Part shown: positions 46,399-56,808 of the stretch, piece after piece
How positions within the stretch are numbered: the first letter of the stretch is position 1
How the letters are laid out: every line of letters begins with the position of its first letter
Assembly: GCA_965112735.1 (NCBI GenBank)
Contig: OZ218952.1
Span: forward strand, 5,270,001 to 5,334,000
DNA from: Phaeosaccion multiseriatum
Taxonomy: Eukaryota; Ochrophyta, other classes
Direction: 5' to 3'
Length of the DNA: 64,000 nt
Made by a program: the position numbers and the translations under genes
The notes under the pieces: model-generated
The model's database searches: none
Seen by the model: the letters and a program-made list of their open reading frames with translations, nothing else
What the model was told of the DNA's origin: nothing

Positions 46399-48623
46399 GT
46401 CCTTCCTGGGCCTGGACTTTGACTTGACTGGACAGGAGTCCGACTCTCTGCCGTGCAAGGATGTTTGTGTGATTGGAGGCGGCTTCCTTGGCACGGAGGT
46501 GGCCTTGTCACTCACCAACAAGGGTCTGAAGGTTAGTCACGTCAGTCCATCAGTCCGTCAGCCCGTCAAGCCGTCAGTCTGTGAATCTGTTCAAATCCTC
46601 AGTCCGTCAGTCCTGCCCTATACCACTGTGAATGACGTGGTTGTGTGAGTGTGGCGTGTACTTACTTCCCTCTCTCCTTTCCCCTCCTCCCCCTCCCCCC
46701 CCCCCACACACCTCTTCTTCTCAGGTGCGGCAAATTTACGCCGAGAGCGCTCCTCTGAGCAGGCACCTCCCGCTGTATCTCGCAAACTTTGTCAAGAAGA
46801 GCCTGGCAGAGGTGAGCGCCCTCCCCTCCCGTCCCGTCCCCCTCCCCCTCCGCCCCTCCCCTCCCCCTCCTCCTCCCGCCCCCCCCACCATGACACCGTT
46901 GCCCGCCCCTCTCTGCGCTGGAAGCAAGTCATGCCACATGCACTGCCTCCCTTGTCCACCTCGCCCCCATTGACGTGGCGGGCGGGGAGGAGCGCCCCTT
47001 ACTTGTCTCTCTCTCATCTCCCCCCCTCTCACCCTCCCTTCCCCCACCCCCCTCCCCCTCCTCTCTCTCTTGCACCTACCCACAAACCATACGAACCGTT
47101 CTCCTCCCCAGGTGGGCGTGGAGCCTGTATACGAGCGCTTAGTGACATCTGTGAACTCCGGAGATGACGTCGGGCACGACCTGGAGAAGCTCTACGTGTC
47201 AATCATGGGGTGGGAAAAGAGCGTCATCGACACCGATTACGTGGTGTTGGCTTCCACACACATCGACCCGGTGACCTCTGTAGCCTCGGAGAGCAGTGGT
47301 ATCGAGTTGGACGCAAGCAACGGGGGCATTGTGGTGAATGGGCAGATGGAGGCGGTGGATGGGATCTACGCTGCGGGCGCGTGCGCGAGCTACTATGACA
47401 CGGCCTTGGGGAGGCGGAGAGTGGACATGTTTGATCATGCCGTGCACAGTGGTTTCTTGGCGGGGCATAATATGGCAACGAAGAAGAGATGCTACCACCC
47501 GGGCCTGGCCGGGACGGAGGACGATGAGGAGGAAGGGGAGGAAGAGAGACGGGAAGTCGACGAGGGGCTGCAGGCGGGGAGGAAGGTGGGAGGGAGGGCG
47601 GGAGGAGGAGGAGAAGGGGAAGGAGGAGAAGAAGAAGAAGAAGAAGAAGAAGGAGAAGGAGAAGGAGGAGGAGGAGGAGGAGGAGGAGGAGGAGGAGGAA
47701 GGGGAGAAGGAGGAGGAGGGGGGGGAGGGAGGGTGGGAGAAGGTGGAAAAGAAGGAAGTGGGGGAGGAGCAGGAGCAGGAGGCGGGGTGGAGGGGTGGAA
47801 ACAATTAGGAGCAGCAGGCGGGGGGGAAGTCGATGCTCGGGAGAAGCAGTTCCAGCAGCAGATGCAGCGCCAACGCCAGGCACACGAAGAGAAGCTGGAC
47901 AAGCTCCAGCAGCAGCAGCGGCAGAAGTTCGCAGAGGGGTTGGTTGGTAGCGATGGCAGTCTGCAGGAGAAGGTGGAGCACCAGGCCTCAACGGAGAGGG
48001 GTGAGGATGGGGCGGCGGGAGGAGCGGGTGGGGGCAGGGGCTTAGGGTGGGCGTGGATGGTGGGGGCAGAGGACGAGCTTGACTCAAAGGCCCTTCCTCC
48101 CTGTCCTCAGCTCTATCAGCATCAGCCCATGTTTACGAGTCGCCTGGCGGGTTTGGGTATCCTCATGCAAGGCTTGGGTGAGTTGGATTCCAACGTGCGG
48201 ACGGTGGGGGTGTGGTTGGATGGGAACCGATCGGAGGATGGGCGGGGAATAGGAGGAGGAGGAGGAGGGGGAGGAGGGGGGGGGGGCTGGTTTGGAGGAG
48301 ACGGAGAAGGGAGCATGACAGCGGCGAGGAGGGAGGAGCTGACCTCTACCTCTCTGTCGGTCGGGGGCACGCACTTCCAAGCAGGGGAAGAGCATTTCGA
48401 GAGGGGCATCGTGTATTATCTGTCGGGGAGTAAGATCACGGGCATTCTGCTGTGGAATGCCGATGATCTTCGCGACGAGGTGCGAGCGGTGCTGACTCGG
48501 CAGCCGCACGTTACGAGTATTGACATGTTAAAGGGGCTTGTAGCGTTGGCCCCCGACGATTGGCTCAAGGTGGTGGAGACCAATGCGGTTGCTTTGGTGC
48601 CGGAGGATGGGGAGGATGACTGA
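44405..48623 (+). CDS. AIF-like mitochondrial FAD/NAD(P)H oxidoreductase
   Basis: Six exons (44405-45162, 45397-45526, 45845-45991, 46436-46531, 46725-46811, 47112-48623) give about 909 residues. The first 100 residues are Arg/Ala-rich with few acids, as in mitochondrial presequences. A membrane stretch follows (LFASLVLAGAAAAAVAIRWL, about 108-127), as in AIF anchored to the inner membrane. The FAD Rossmann motif is YVILGAGTTAHAAVEAIL with NRKPLSKDLL. The NAD motif is VCVIGGGFLGTEVALSL, and the FAD-closing block is GIYAAGACASYYDTALGRRR followed by MFDHAVHSGFLAGHNM. The C-terminal part (LYQHQPMFTSRL) resembles the AIF dimerisation region. AIF supports respiratory-complex assembly and can trigger cell death. 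Unusual: a Glu/Gly/Lys/Gln-rich insert of about 190 residues (encoded at 47510-48105) and a Gly-rich loop (48250-48300) within the last exon. I found no in-frame intron removing them. Confidence 0.87.
45177..45295. repeat. (GTGT) microsatellite after donor
   Basis: GT-rich repeat fills the start of AIF intron 1; the 3' half of the same intron is CCCTCC-rich. Confidence 0.9.
46003..46193. repeat. TAGTATGTCA-GGGTGGG units plus (GT)n after donor
   Basis: Two copies of GTATAGTATGTCA(T/A)TGGGTGGG follow the donor at 45992, then GT repeats in blocks of about 50 bases. This is the same word as at 6515-6675. Confidence 0.9.
46322..46396. repeat. (CT)n microsatellite before acceptor
   Basis: About 60 bases of CT directly upstream of the acceptor of the exon starting at 46436. 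Confidence 0.95.
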
Positions 48624-48624
48624 A

Positions 48625-48903
48625 TCGGCCCTGGAAGAGGTTATCAGATTACTGATTACGGCCGGCGCAGCCGGCCTGATTACTGATTACTGCCGGCGCC
48701 AGCCGGCCTGATTATGGCGCCAGCCGGGCCTGATTACTGATTATGGCCGGCGCCAGCCGGGTCTGATTATGATTATGACCGGCGCCAGCCGGCCTGATTA
48801 CTGATTATGATGGGCGCTAGCCGGCCTGATTACTGATTATTGGCGCCAGCCGGCCTGATTACTGATTATGGTCGGCGAATACTGTAACCTCTTCCAGGGC
48901 CGA
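48625..48903. repeat. Compound element: 19-bp perfect terminal inverted repeats around seven GC-rich stem-loop units
   Basis: TCGGCCCTGGAAGAGGTTA (48625-48643) is the exact reverse complement of 48885-48903. Between them lie seven units with the core GGCGCCAGCCGGCC. The fullest form, GGCCGGCGCCAGCCGGCC, folds as a 7-bp stem with a 4-base loop. The spacers are TGATTACTGATTAT. Cores sit near 48661, 48692, 48716, 48745, 48779, 48811 and 48842; some have lost part of the left arm. The element begins two bases after the AIF stop codon, so it is probably in the AIF 3' UTR. Confidence 0.93.
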
Positions 48904-49190
48904 GACTGAACAGAGAGGATCTGAGAAGTAGTGATGGACCTGTGAGAGTTAAGTGGGTTAGGGGGCCTGCGTGCCCGGGAGGACGGGGAAGCAAGCAGCC
49001 CATCCATTCCACCAGCTACATATGCATATATATAGAGAGAGAGAGAGATTTTAATTCAAATGAAGAAGGAAGGGCCTTTCTAGGTCGACGTGGTTTGTCG
49101 ACGTCGACATCAAAGTAACGGATTTATTTTTTTTCGATGAAGCGTGCCGCCCCCTGCCTTTTGTGTTGTGAATTGTGAGCTGGCTGAGCC

Positions 49191-52100
49191 ATGCCAGGCA
49201 TAGACAGTCTACGCTCAGGCAAGAGTGGAGGGAGGGCCCGACTGATGGGCACAGCGTTGGGAAAGCACCACGAGGTGAAGGGCACGCAATCCCCTCTTGC
49301 TGCTTTGGGTGGGGGTGGCGGTGGGCCACATGAGGAGGTGGTAGTCGAAGGATGGGAGGGGCTTCTCGGGGATTCTGAAGCGGACAGTGGGAAGCGCTAT
49401 GCCTCCCCCACCCTGCCGGTGCTCTGGTTGCTGGGGGCTTTCGTGTGTGGGCTCATCGCCGTCTTGGGGGGAGAGTGGTTCATGAACAGCGAATACGTCT
49501 CTGGCTCCGGCAGCGAGTGGGCACAGTATGACGGGGGAGAGTTCTTCGGGCTTCTGCTGCAGGTGAGAGGGCATGACTTCCTGGAGATGGGGAGTAAGAG
49601 GGGGGTGGAGAAGGAAGTTAAAAGGCAGCAGGCCGGCCTGCTTTTGCAGGCTGAGTCGAAAGCCAGCACCTACCCTCTCTCACTCTCCACATCTCACCAC
49701 GAATCCACGCTCTTCCCTAGGGGCCCAGCCAGATCATAGCTCATCCGTTGCTCTTTTTTCTTTGCGTGGCAACTCGCCTCTCTTCCTTCCTCGCCCCTCC
49801 TCTTGCCTCCTCCTGCTGTGTCCAGTCAATCTTCTTCCCCGCGAGCACTGTGTGCCTCCTCTGCTTCGCCTTTACAAGCTTCAAGTCGGCGGGATGGCCC
49901 GCTTCTCTGCGAGTTATCGTGTACCTTTGCGTCATCGTGCTGCTGGTGACCAGCGCTGTCCTTGCTAGTGAGGAGTACACAGCAGGAGTCCTGACGTGCC
50001 TAGCGAGCTTCTGCGTCAACGGGGAGGACGATGACGATGGCATCAGCCCGTATATCACCACCGTGGCAATCTACTATGTGTTTACGCTTGTTGCCTTCAC
50101 CGTCGGGTTTGCCTTCCTCCTCATGCTGTCGCTGAGCGAAGTCCTGTTTGGAGGACCGGGGGGTGATGGCGGGCGGGGCGGAGCGCAGGCGAAGGGCGGA
50201 GAGCAGGCGAGGGGCGAGGGCCTCTCACTGAGGCAGCCCTTGGTGGGAGAAAGAGAAGGGAGCAGCTCCTCTTCGAAGGGTGACCCGGGAGGGGCTCCTT
50301 TCTCCTCGTCCGGGCAGGGTTTCTCGCTCCAAGAGCAGCAGCAGCAGCAGCAGCAACGGCATGTGGTGGGCAAGACCCTCCGCTCCTTGGAGAACCAACG
50401 ACTGAAGGAGCAGAGGCAGCGGCGCGTGGTGGGCGGCGCCTTGACACTCGTCGTGCTCTTCCCCGCCACCATGGTCGCCTCTTTCTCCGTGGGGGATGGA
50501 TGGCTGTACGCCACGCAGCCCAAACTCAAAGCCTATGCCTCCTCCTCCGTCTCCGATTCTGTGGGTCTGACCTGGAACCTTAAGTTCAGCGACAGTTACG
50601 TATGGAAGATTTACGGCGACATCCTCATGTATTGGCTCTTCGTGTACGGGTTGGTGTGTTTCGCACTCGCATCACACGTGCATAGGCCGCTGAGGGCCTG
50701 GGCGCACAGGAGAGTCTCTGTCTGGCCCACGGGTGGGTGGAGCGTGGGCGAGCTCTTCTTCCTCAGTTACTTTGGAGCCCTCCTGGTGGGCGAACTTAAC
50801 TACTGGTACGTAAGGGCATCTTGTGTCGGGGTCGGAGCCTGGGCAGGGTGTCAGGACACACACACCGAGATGTTGGGGGGTGTGAAGCGAAACTGAAGCC
50901 GAGGCAAAGGCTCCAGCTGTGCCACTTCCTTTCGTTTGCAAGGAGGCAGTAATGCTATCAAGTCTTGCCGTGTTCATCCTACCTTCGCTACTGCTCCCTT
51001 CTCTCTCTCCTGTCCTCTCCTCTCCTCTCCTCTCCTCTCCTCTCCTCTCCTCTCCTCTCCTCTCCTCTCCTCTCCTCTCCTCTCCTCTCCTCTCCTCTCC
51101 TCTCCTCTCCTCTCCTCTCCTCTCCTCTCCTCTCCTCTCCTCTCCTCTCCTCTCCTCTCCTCTCCTCTCCTCTCCTCTCCTCTCCTCTCCTCTCCTCTCC
51201 TCTCCTCTCCTCCCCTCTCCTCTCCTCCCCTCTCCTCCCCTCTCCTCTCCTCCCCTCTCCTCCCCTCTCCTCCCCTCTCCTCTCCTCTCCTCCCCTCTCC
51301 TCCCCTCTCCTCTCCTCTCCTCTCCTCCCCTCTCCTCCCCTCTCCTCTCCTCTCCTCCCCTCTCCCCCCCTCCCCCCCCCCTCCCTGTACCACACCTAAA
51401 CCTCGGCCAATACCCACTCTAGGTACTTTCGCCACGGATGGGAGGGCAAAAGCACTTCCTCCTACACCTCCACAGATCGCATGTCTCGGACGCTAGGGCA
51501 GCTTGGCAACCTCACCATGGGAGCCCTCACCCTCCCCACCACCCGCCATAGCGCCTTCCAGCCGCTCTTGGGGCTGTCCTGGGAGGCAATGGCGGCATAC
51601 CATCGCTGGCTTGGCCGCCTCTTCCTAGGGCTCATCTTTGCCCACATGGCATGCTGGTGGAAGGTTAGTCCGTCCGTCTGTCTGCTGCCATCTGCCTGTG
51701 CCTCACTCCTCTCGAGTGGGGAGCCAGTGGGAGAGTCGGAAGAAGAAAACCCGCTCCTTTGTGTATGTGTGGGCCTGCGTGTGTGTTTTTGTGCTCCATC
51801 ATCCTCGTCGTCGTCGTCATCATCCTCCTCACAAATCGAACCCAAAACCCAATGCACATCACATCGACACACACACAACACACGCACCCACACACACACA
51901 CACATCCATGCATCCACACACATATACACCCATGCACCCACACACACAACACACATCACATCCACGCACACACACACAACACATACACACACGCACACAC
52001 AACACATACACACATGCACACACACACACAATGCACACACACACATATACACACATACACACACATCACATCCACGCACACACACGCAATACACAACACA

Positions 52101-55100
52101 CATCCACACAAACACGCACGCACCAACCCGTCCACACGACGCCACAGGTGTGGGCCGAGCAAGGCTACTTCTCGCACGACTTTCCCATCGCCATCCCGAT
52201 GTACTACCACAGCGATAACTTCACCGTCCCCTTAGCCACCCTCACTTTCTGGACTCTGCTCATAACGCACGGCCTGCTGGCGCTCAAGCTGGTCCGTCGT
52301 CGCCATTTTGAGGTATTCTACTACGCCCACCACTTCTTCCTTGTGCTGTGGCTGGTCATGCTGTGGCATGCACAGAGCTGTTGGTACTACACGGGGGCGT
52401 CGTTGGTACTGTACGCACTGGACCGTGCCATGCGCTTCTCAAGCGGCCTAAGGAGAGCGGAGGTGTGTCAGGATCAGAGTCAGGGTCAGGGTCAGGGTCA
52501 GGGTCAGGGTCAGCGTCAGAGTCAGAGTTAGAGTCAGGGAGTCACGGTCAGGGTCAGGGTACCCCTGCCTGCCTACGCACACACCCACCCACACACACAC
52601 ACATGGTCATACGCCTGCTTCTGATAACACACCCACCCACGCACACACACACAGGTGGTCACCCTCTCTGCTGACAGCGACACCCGAATAACCCGCCTGG
52701 CCTTCACAGTGGCCTCTGGGCAGCAGCGCTGGCCCCTGCTCGGTCACCTCGGCCCCCTCCTCCTCCTCGGGGGCGGCAAGCAAGCGCCGCTCGGCCACGA
52801 CCCTGGGCAGTTTGTGTTCATCAATGTACCGGCGATAAGCGCTCTTGAGTCACACCCATTCACTGTCTCGTCGAGCCCCGGAGATGGGGTGTCTACTCTG
52901 CACATTAAGGCAATGGGAGGTGAGTGAGAGAGTGGTAGGCTCAGTGAGTGAGCGAGTGGGCTGGCTGAGTGGTGTGTGAGTGAGTGAGTGAGTGGGCTGA
53001 GTGAGTGAGTGTGTGAGTGAGTGAGTGAGTGAGTGAGTGAGTGAGTGAGTGAGTGAGTGAGTGAGTGAGTGAGTGAGTGAGTGAGTGAGTGAGTGAGTGA
53101 GTGAGTGAGTGAGTGAGTGAGTGAAGGAGTGAAGGAGTGACGGAGCCGTGAGTGGGCTGAGTGAGTAAGTGGTGGGCTCAGTGAGTGAGTGAGAGGGCTG
53201 AGTGAATAAGTGGTAGGCTCAGCGAGTGAGCGAGTGGGCTGAGTGAGTGAGTGTGTGTGTGAGTGAGTGGGCTGAGTGAGTGAGCGAGTGGGCTGGCTGA
53301 GTGAGTGTGTGAGTGAGTGAGTGAGTGAGTGAGTGAGTGAGTGAGTGAGTGAGTGAGTGAGTGAGTAAGTGAGTGAGTGAGTGAGTGAGTAAGTGAGTGA
53401 GTAAGCGGTGGGTGCAGTGAGTGAGTGAGAGGGCTGAGTGAGTAAGATGTGGGCTCAGAGAGTGAGTGAGTGGGCTGAGTGAGTGAGTGTGTGAGTGAGT
53501 GAGTGAGTGAGTGAGTGAGTGAGTGAGTGAGTAGGCTGAGTGAGTGAGCGAGTGGGCTGAGTGTGTGTGTGTGTGAGTAAGTGAGTGAGCGAGTGAGTGA
53601 GTGAGTGAGTGAGTGAGTGAGTGAGCGAGTGGGCTGAGTGTGTGTGTGTGTGAGTAAGTGAGTGAGTGAGTAAGTGAGTGAGTGAGTGAGTGAATGAGTA
53701 AGTGAGTGAGTGAGTGGGCTGAGTGAGTAAGTGGTGGGTGTAGTGAGTGAGTGAGAGGGCTGAGTGAATAAGTGGTGGGCTCAGAGAGTGAGTGAGTGGA
53801 CTGAGTGAGTGTGTGAGTGAGTGAGTGAGTGAGTGAGTGAGTGGGCTGAGTGAGTGAGCGAGTGGGCTGGCTGAGTGGTGTGTGAGTGAGTGGGCCGCGT
53901 GAGTAAGCGAGCATGACTACCCATATCAACAACTGCCACATCGTTGAGCCCTTGAAGCACCAACTTACACAGCCGCACACCTACTGCGAACACAGCAGTG
54001 CGCAGCCGCCAGGAATGCAAATATGAAGTCTTCTTTCTCAGGAGTATTTTACTCTTGACTCTCGACCCTCTGACTCAGGCCCAATCTCTCAGTGCTCACT
54101 CGTCCCCCCTCCTCCTTCCTTCCTTCCTTCCCACCTTGTCCAACACAAAAAGGCGACAACACTTTCACGAGGCGCCTCCTCCAACTCGCCTTGAGCTTGC
54201 AGAGCTCCATCAAGCCCGACAGCTCAGGCCATTCATCATCCCCCTCCTTACCCTCCTCACCCTCCCCACCCTCCTCACCCTACTCGGACCTCATCATCAA
54301 CGTCGAGGGCCCTTACGGCCTCAGCCTTGACTACTCGCAGTTCGAGTCGGTCGTTTTCGTCGCCGGAGGGATTGGGGTCACGCCGTGCCACTCGAGTTTT
54401 AGGTATTTGTATCACCTGCTTGCTGCTGGGGAGTCTGAGGAGGAGCAGCAGGGCGGGCAAGACGAGGAGGAAGAGAGAGGAAGCAGAAACAGCGGCAGCA
54501 GAGACCACGACGACGACAAGCGCAGCCTGCTCAGGTCTGTGTCGCTGGTGTGGATGGTGAAGGAAGAAGCAATGCTGGAAACCTTCGCCCCAACGCTATC
54601 GCTTGTCGCCCAGGACAGCCAGGTGAGTGCGTGAGTGGGTGAATGCGTGAGTGGGTGAGTGGGTGAGTGCGTGAGTGCGTGAGTGGGTGAGTGGGTGAGT
54701 GGGTGGTCTCGCGCAGCACAGTCTATGCCCTTCGCTGTGAAAGGAAGAAGGGGGGGGGCAAGCAAGATGGGGTATTGTGGGTATCACGGCAAGAGACACG
54801 CCGCGGGACCCTCTCGAACTAGTACCCCTCCTTCCCTCCCCTCCCTCACCTCCCCTCCCCTCCCCTCCCCTCCCCTCCCCTCCCTTCTCCCCCCTTCCCC
54901 TCCCCTCCCTTCTCCTCCCCTCCCCTCCCCTCCCCTCTCCTCTCCTCCCCTCCCCTCTCCTCCCTTCCCCTGCTCTCCCCTCCCCTCCTCTCCCATCAGG
55001 GCTCACGCTTCTCCACAGACCTATACGTCACTCAAGGAGCTTCATCACCATCGCTGACCTCAACCTTCCGCACCACCAAGGGCCGTCCTGACCTCTCCTC

Positions 55101-55236
55101 TAAGCTTGCTGCCTTGCAAGGCCTTGGTCAGAGAGCCCTTGTCTTTGTGTGCGGCCCTGAGGGGCTCCGAAGCGAGGTGGCGGCGCTGAGCGCTCGCTAC
55201 GGCCTAGGTTTCCACGGGGAGACTTTTGAGTTGTGA
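49191..55236 (+). CDS. Ferric reductase / NADPH oxidase family protein
   Basis: Seven exons, 49191-49562, 49721-50805, 51423-51663, 52148-52462, 52655-52919, 54153-54622 and 55000-55236, give about 994 residues. These flavocytochromes move electrons from NADPH through FAD and two haems across a membrane to iron or oxygen. The N-terminal half has several membrane segments (for example VLWLLGAFVCGLIAVLGGEW, DILMYWLFVYGLVCFALA). The ferric-reductase domain has paired haem His: HRWLGRLFLGLIFAH (about 548 and 562) and YYAHHFFLVLWLVMLWHA (about 627-640). FAD site: GHDPGQFVFINVP and HPFTVSSSP. NADPH site: VEGPYG, VAGGIGVTPCHSSFR and the C-terminal VFVCGPEG, FHGETFEL. No EF-hand is seen, and the extra N-terminal segments favour the FRE/NOX-like algal type. 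A poly-Gln/Gly loop lies at about 50150-50370. Superoxide versus iron reduction cannot be decided. Confidence 0.88.
51005..51375. repeat. (CTCTC)n minisatellite, about 370 bp
   Basis: Near-perfect TCTCC pentamers with CTCCC variants clustered in the last 170 bases. It fills the 3' half of NOX intron 2 and gives long spurious ORFs in all frames because the unit length is five. Confidence 0.97.
52478..52560. repeat. (GGGTCA)n tandem repeat after donor
   Basis: GTCAGG hexamers directly downstream of the donor at 52463, purine-rich in gene sense. Confidence 0.9.
52922..53910. repeat. (GAGT)n minisatellite, about 1 kb, with higher-order structure
   Basis: Tetramer GAGT repeats broken regularly by GGGCTGAGTGAGT, TGGTGGGCTCAG and GTGTGTGTG. 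Blocks of about 250-330 bases recur, so it is a higher-order array. It fills most of NOX intron 5 (52920-54152), starting at the donor. Confidence 0.95.
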
Positions 55237-55301
55237 TGCAGGAAGAGAAGAGAGAGGAGAGGAGTGGAGAGGAGAAGTGTGAAGAGGAGCAGCACACACG
55301 C

Positions 55302-55338
<37 letters not shown>

Positions 55339-56808
55339 CGCCCCTCTCTCCCTCTCTCCGCCTTGGACCATACTGACGGGGTGTTCACGACCCTAAGACA
55401 TACGTATGGTCTACACGCAACAGCACCAGGGGAGACAGTGACAGTACTTAAGAAGAAGTCTCCCCACGCGATGTTCTAGAGGGCAGTGCATGCGGGTGGG
55501 AGGGCAGGCCTCCGGCAGGGGAGCGGAAGAAGCGAGGAGCGAGGAAGGGGCGCACCTCCTCTCGCCCTAGCTACCGCCACTACTCGTGTTGGTGTTGTAA
55601 GTCAGTGCCACGTGTGATCGATCGATGGATCGATCCCACAGACCATAAGGCAGTGACCCAAGTGGGCACTCTGCCCGCAGGTGCCCCCCCCTGGGAGGAG
55701 AGCCCTGGCTGGGCAGGGAGGGGGCCAGGCGATAAGTAGGGCATCCACCGTGCAGGCACCCACCGGGCAGTCGTCCAAGCACTATCGGCCGGCAAGACTG
55801 AGGAAGAGAGAGGTGTTCCGTGCGGGGGCTGTGAGCAGACTGCCCAAGCGATCCCTGAGAAGCGACAGCGACACAATTGGTGACACAGTTATCGACCCCT
55901 GATGCGCTAGCTATTGAGCTGTCGCTGTTGCCGGCGCCGGCCGTTACGCTATCATCAATTGATGCTTGCCAACGGGCCAATAGTCGATGCTCTCTCAGCA
56001 TGAAGCCGGCTGAAGGCCAGCCAGCCCACCCGGGAGCGAAGTGGCACTGGCGCAGATGATAGCTAGTATATATACTTCCGACAGCTTCTTTCTTACGCAA
56101 GCTGGTCTGGTCATCTGGCTAAAGCTACACCAAGGCGGGGGTCTAGCTTAAGCTGCATCAAGGTGGGCCTGTGTGTGCGCGCGTGGCTCCCCCTCAAAAA
56201 AATTAATGGGGCGTCAAAAGCGCCACACACACACACACTCAACCGCGAAATCACAGAAAGGCGAAAAGAAGCCAGAAGCCAGAAGCCCGGAGCCCCGAGA
56301 AGAAGAATGAAATTTTCGGGTAGTTGTAGTTGTCTTGCGGGGGCCGATCGGGATGATGCGGGCCGAAATCCACTCCCTTGCAGGCACTTTCGCCCACTTT
56401 CCTTTCAACATTTTCCCACACGAGAGCGAGAGGTAGGGAGAGAAATCACGTAACAGGTAAATTGTTTGAGAAGCGGCGGGCAAACCGGGAGAGGCACGGG
56501 CGGGTGGTGTGGTGAGGAAGAAAAGGGGGAGAAGGATTTTATCCGAATCGATTTTCCGATTGAGATTAGCGCCTGCCTTCTCTCCTCGCACATTTTATGG
56601 CTGCTTTGTCTCGCCGCAACCTCCTGTCTGCTGTGCGAATCCATTGCTCTGCAGGCTTCTGCTTTGATTCAGTTGAGAGATGTGGCAGATTTATCAAGCT
56701 CAAGTTGCGGAGCCTTCATGACGGCTTGTTATGTTTGGCCCCTGCCTGTTTCTTGCTTGCCTGCATTTCGTCGCAGCGGGCATTTGGAGAGTCTGCGAGA
56801 CTACAGCC
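55237..56808. other. Intergenic region, no gene supported
   Basis: Follows the NOX stop. Contains a CA run (55293-55332), a CGATCGATCGATGGATCGATC palindromic patch at about 55616-55636, and a degenerate copy of the dispersed word at 55874. The final part should hold the promoter of the secreted protein gene. Confidence 0.45.

Noticed and set aside
48001-48111. Possible intron GTGAGG...CTCAG inside the AIF last exon
   Set aside because: Donor and acceptor phases disagree (1 versus 0), so removal would shift the frame; the read-through frame is kept.
50919-51496. Long ORFs in several frames of both strands (SSPLL or GEERR repeats)
   Set aside because: They are translations of the TCTCC pentamer array inside NOX intron 2.
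53219-53980. 253-codon minus-strand ORF rich in THSLTHSL
   Set aside because: Translation of the GAGT minisatellite; no domain and inside an intron.
55567-56100. 177-codon minus-strand ORF
   Set aside because: No recognisable domain, no splice context, overlaps palindromic CGATCGAT sequence; probably chance.
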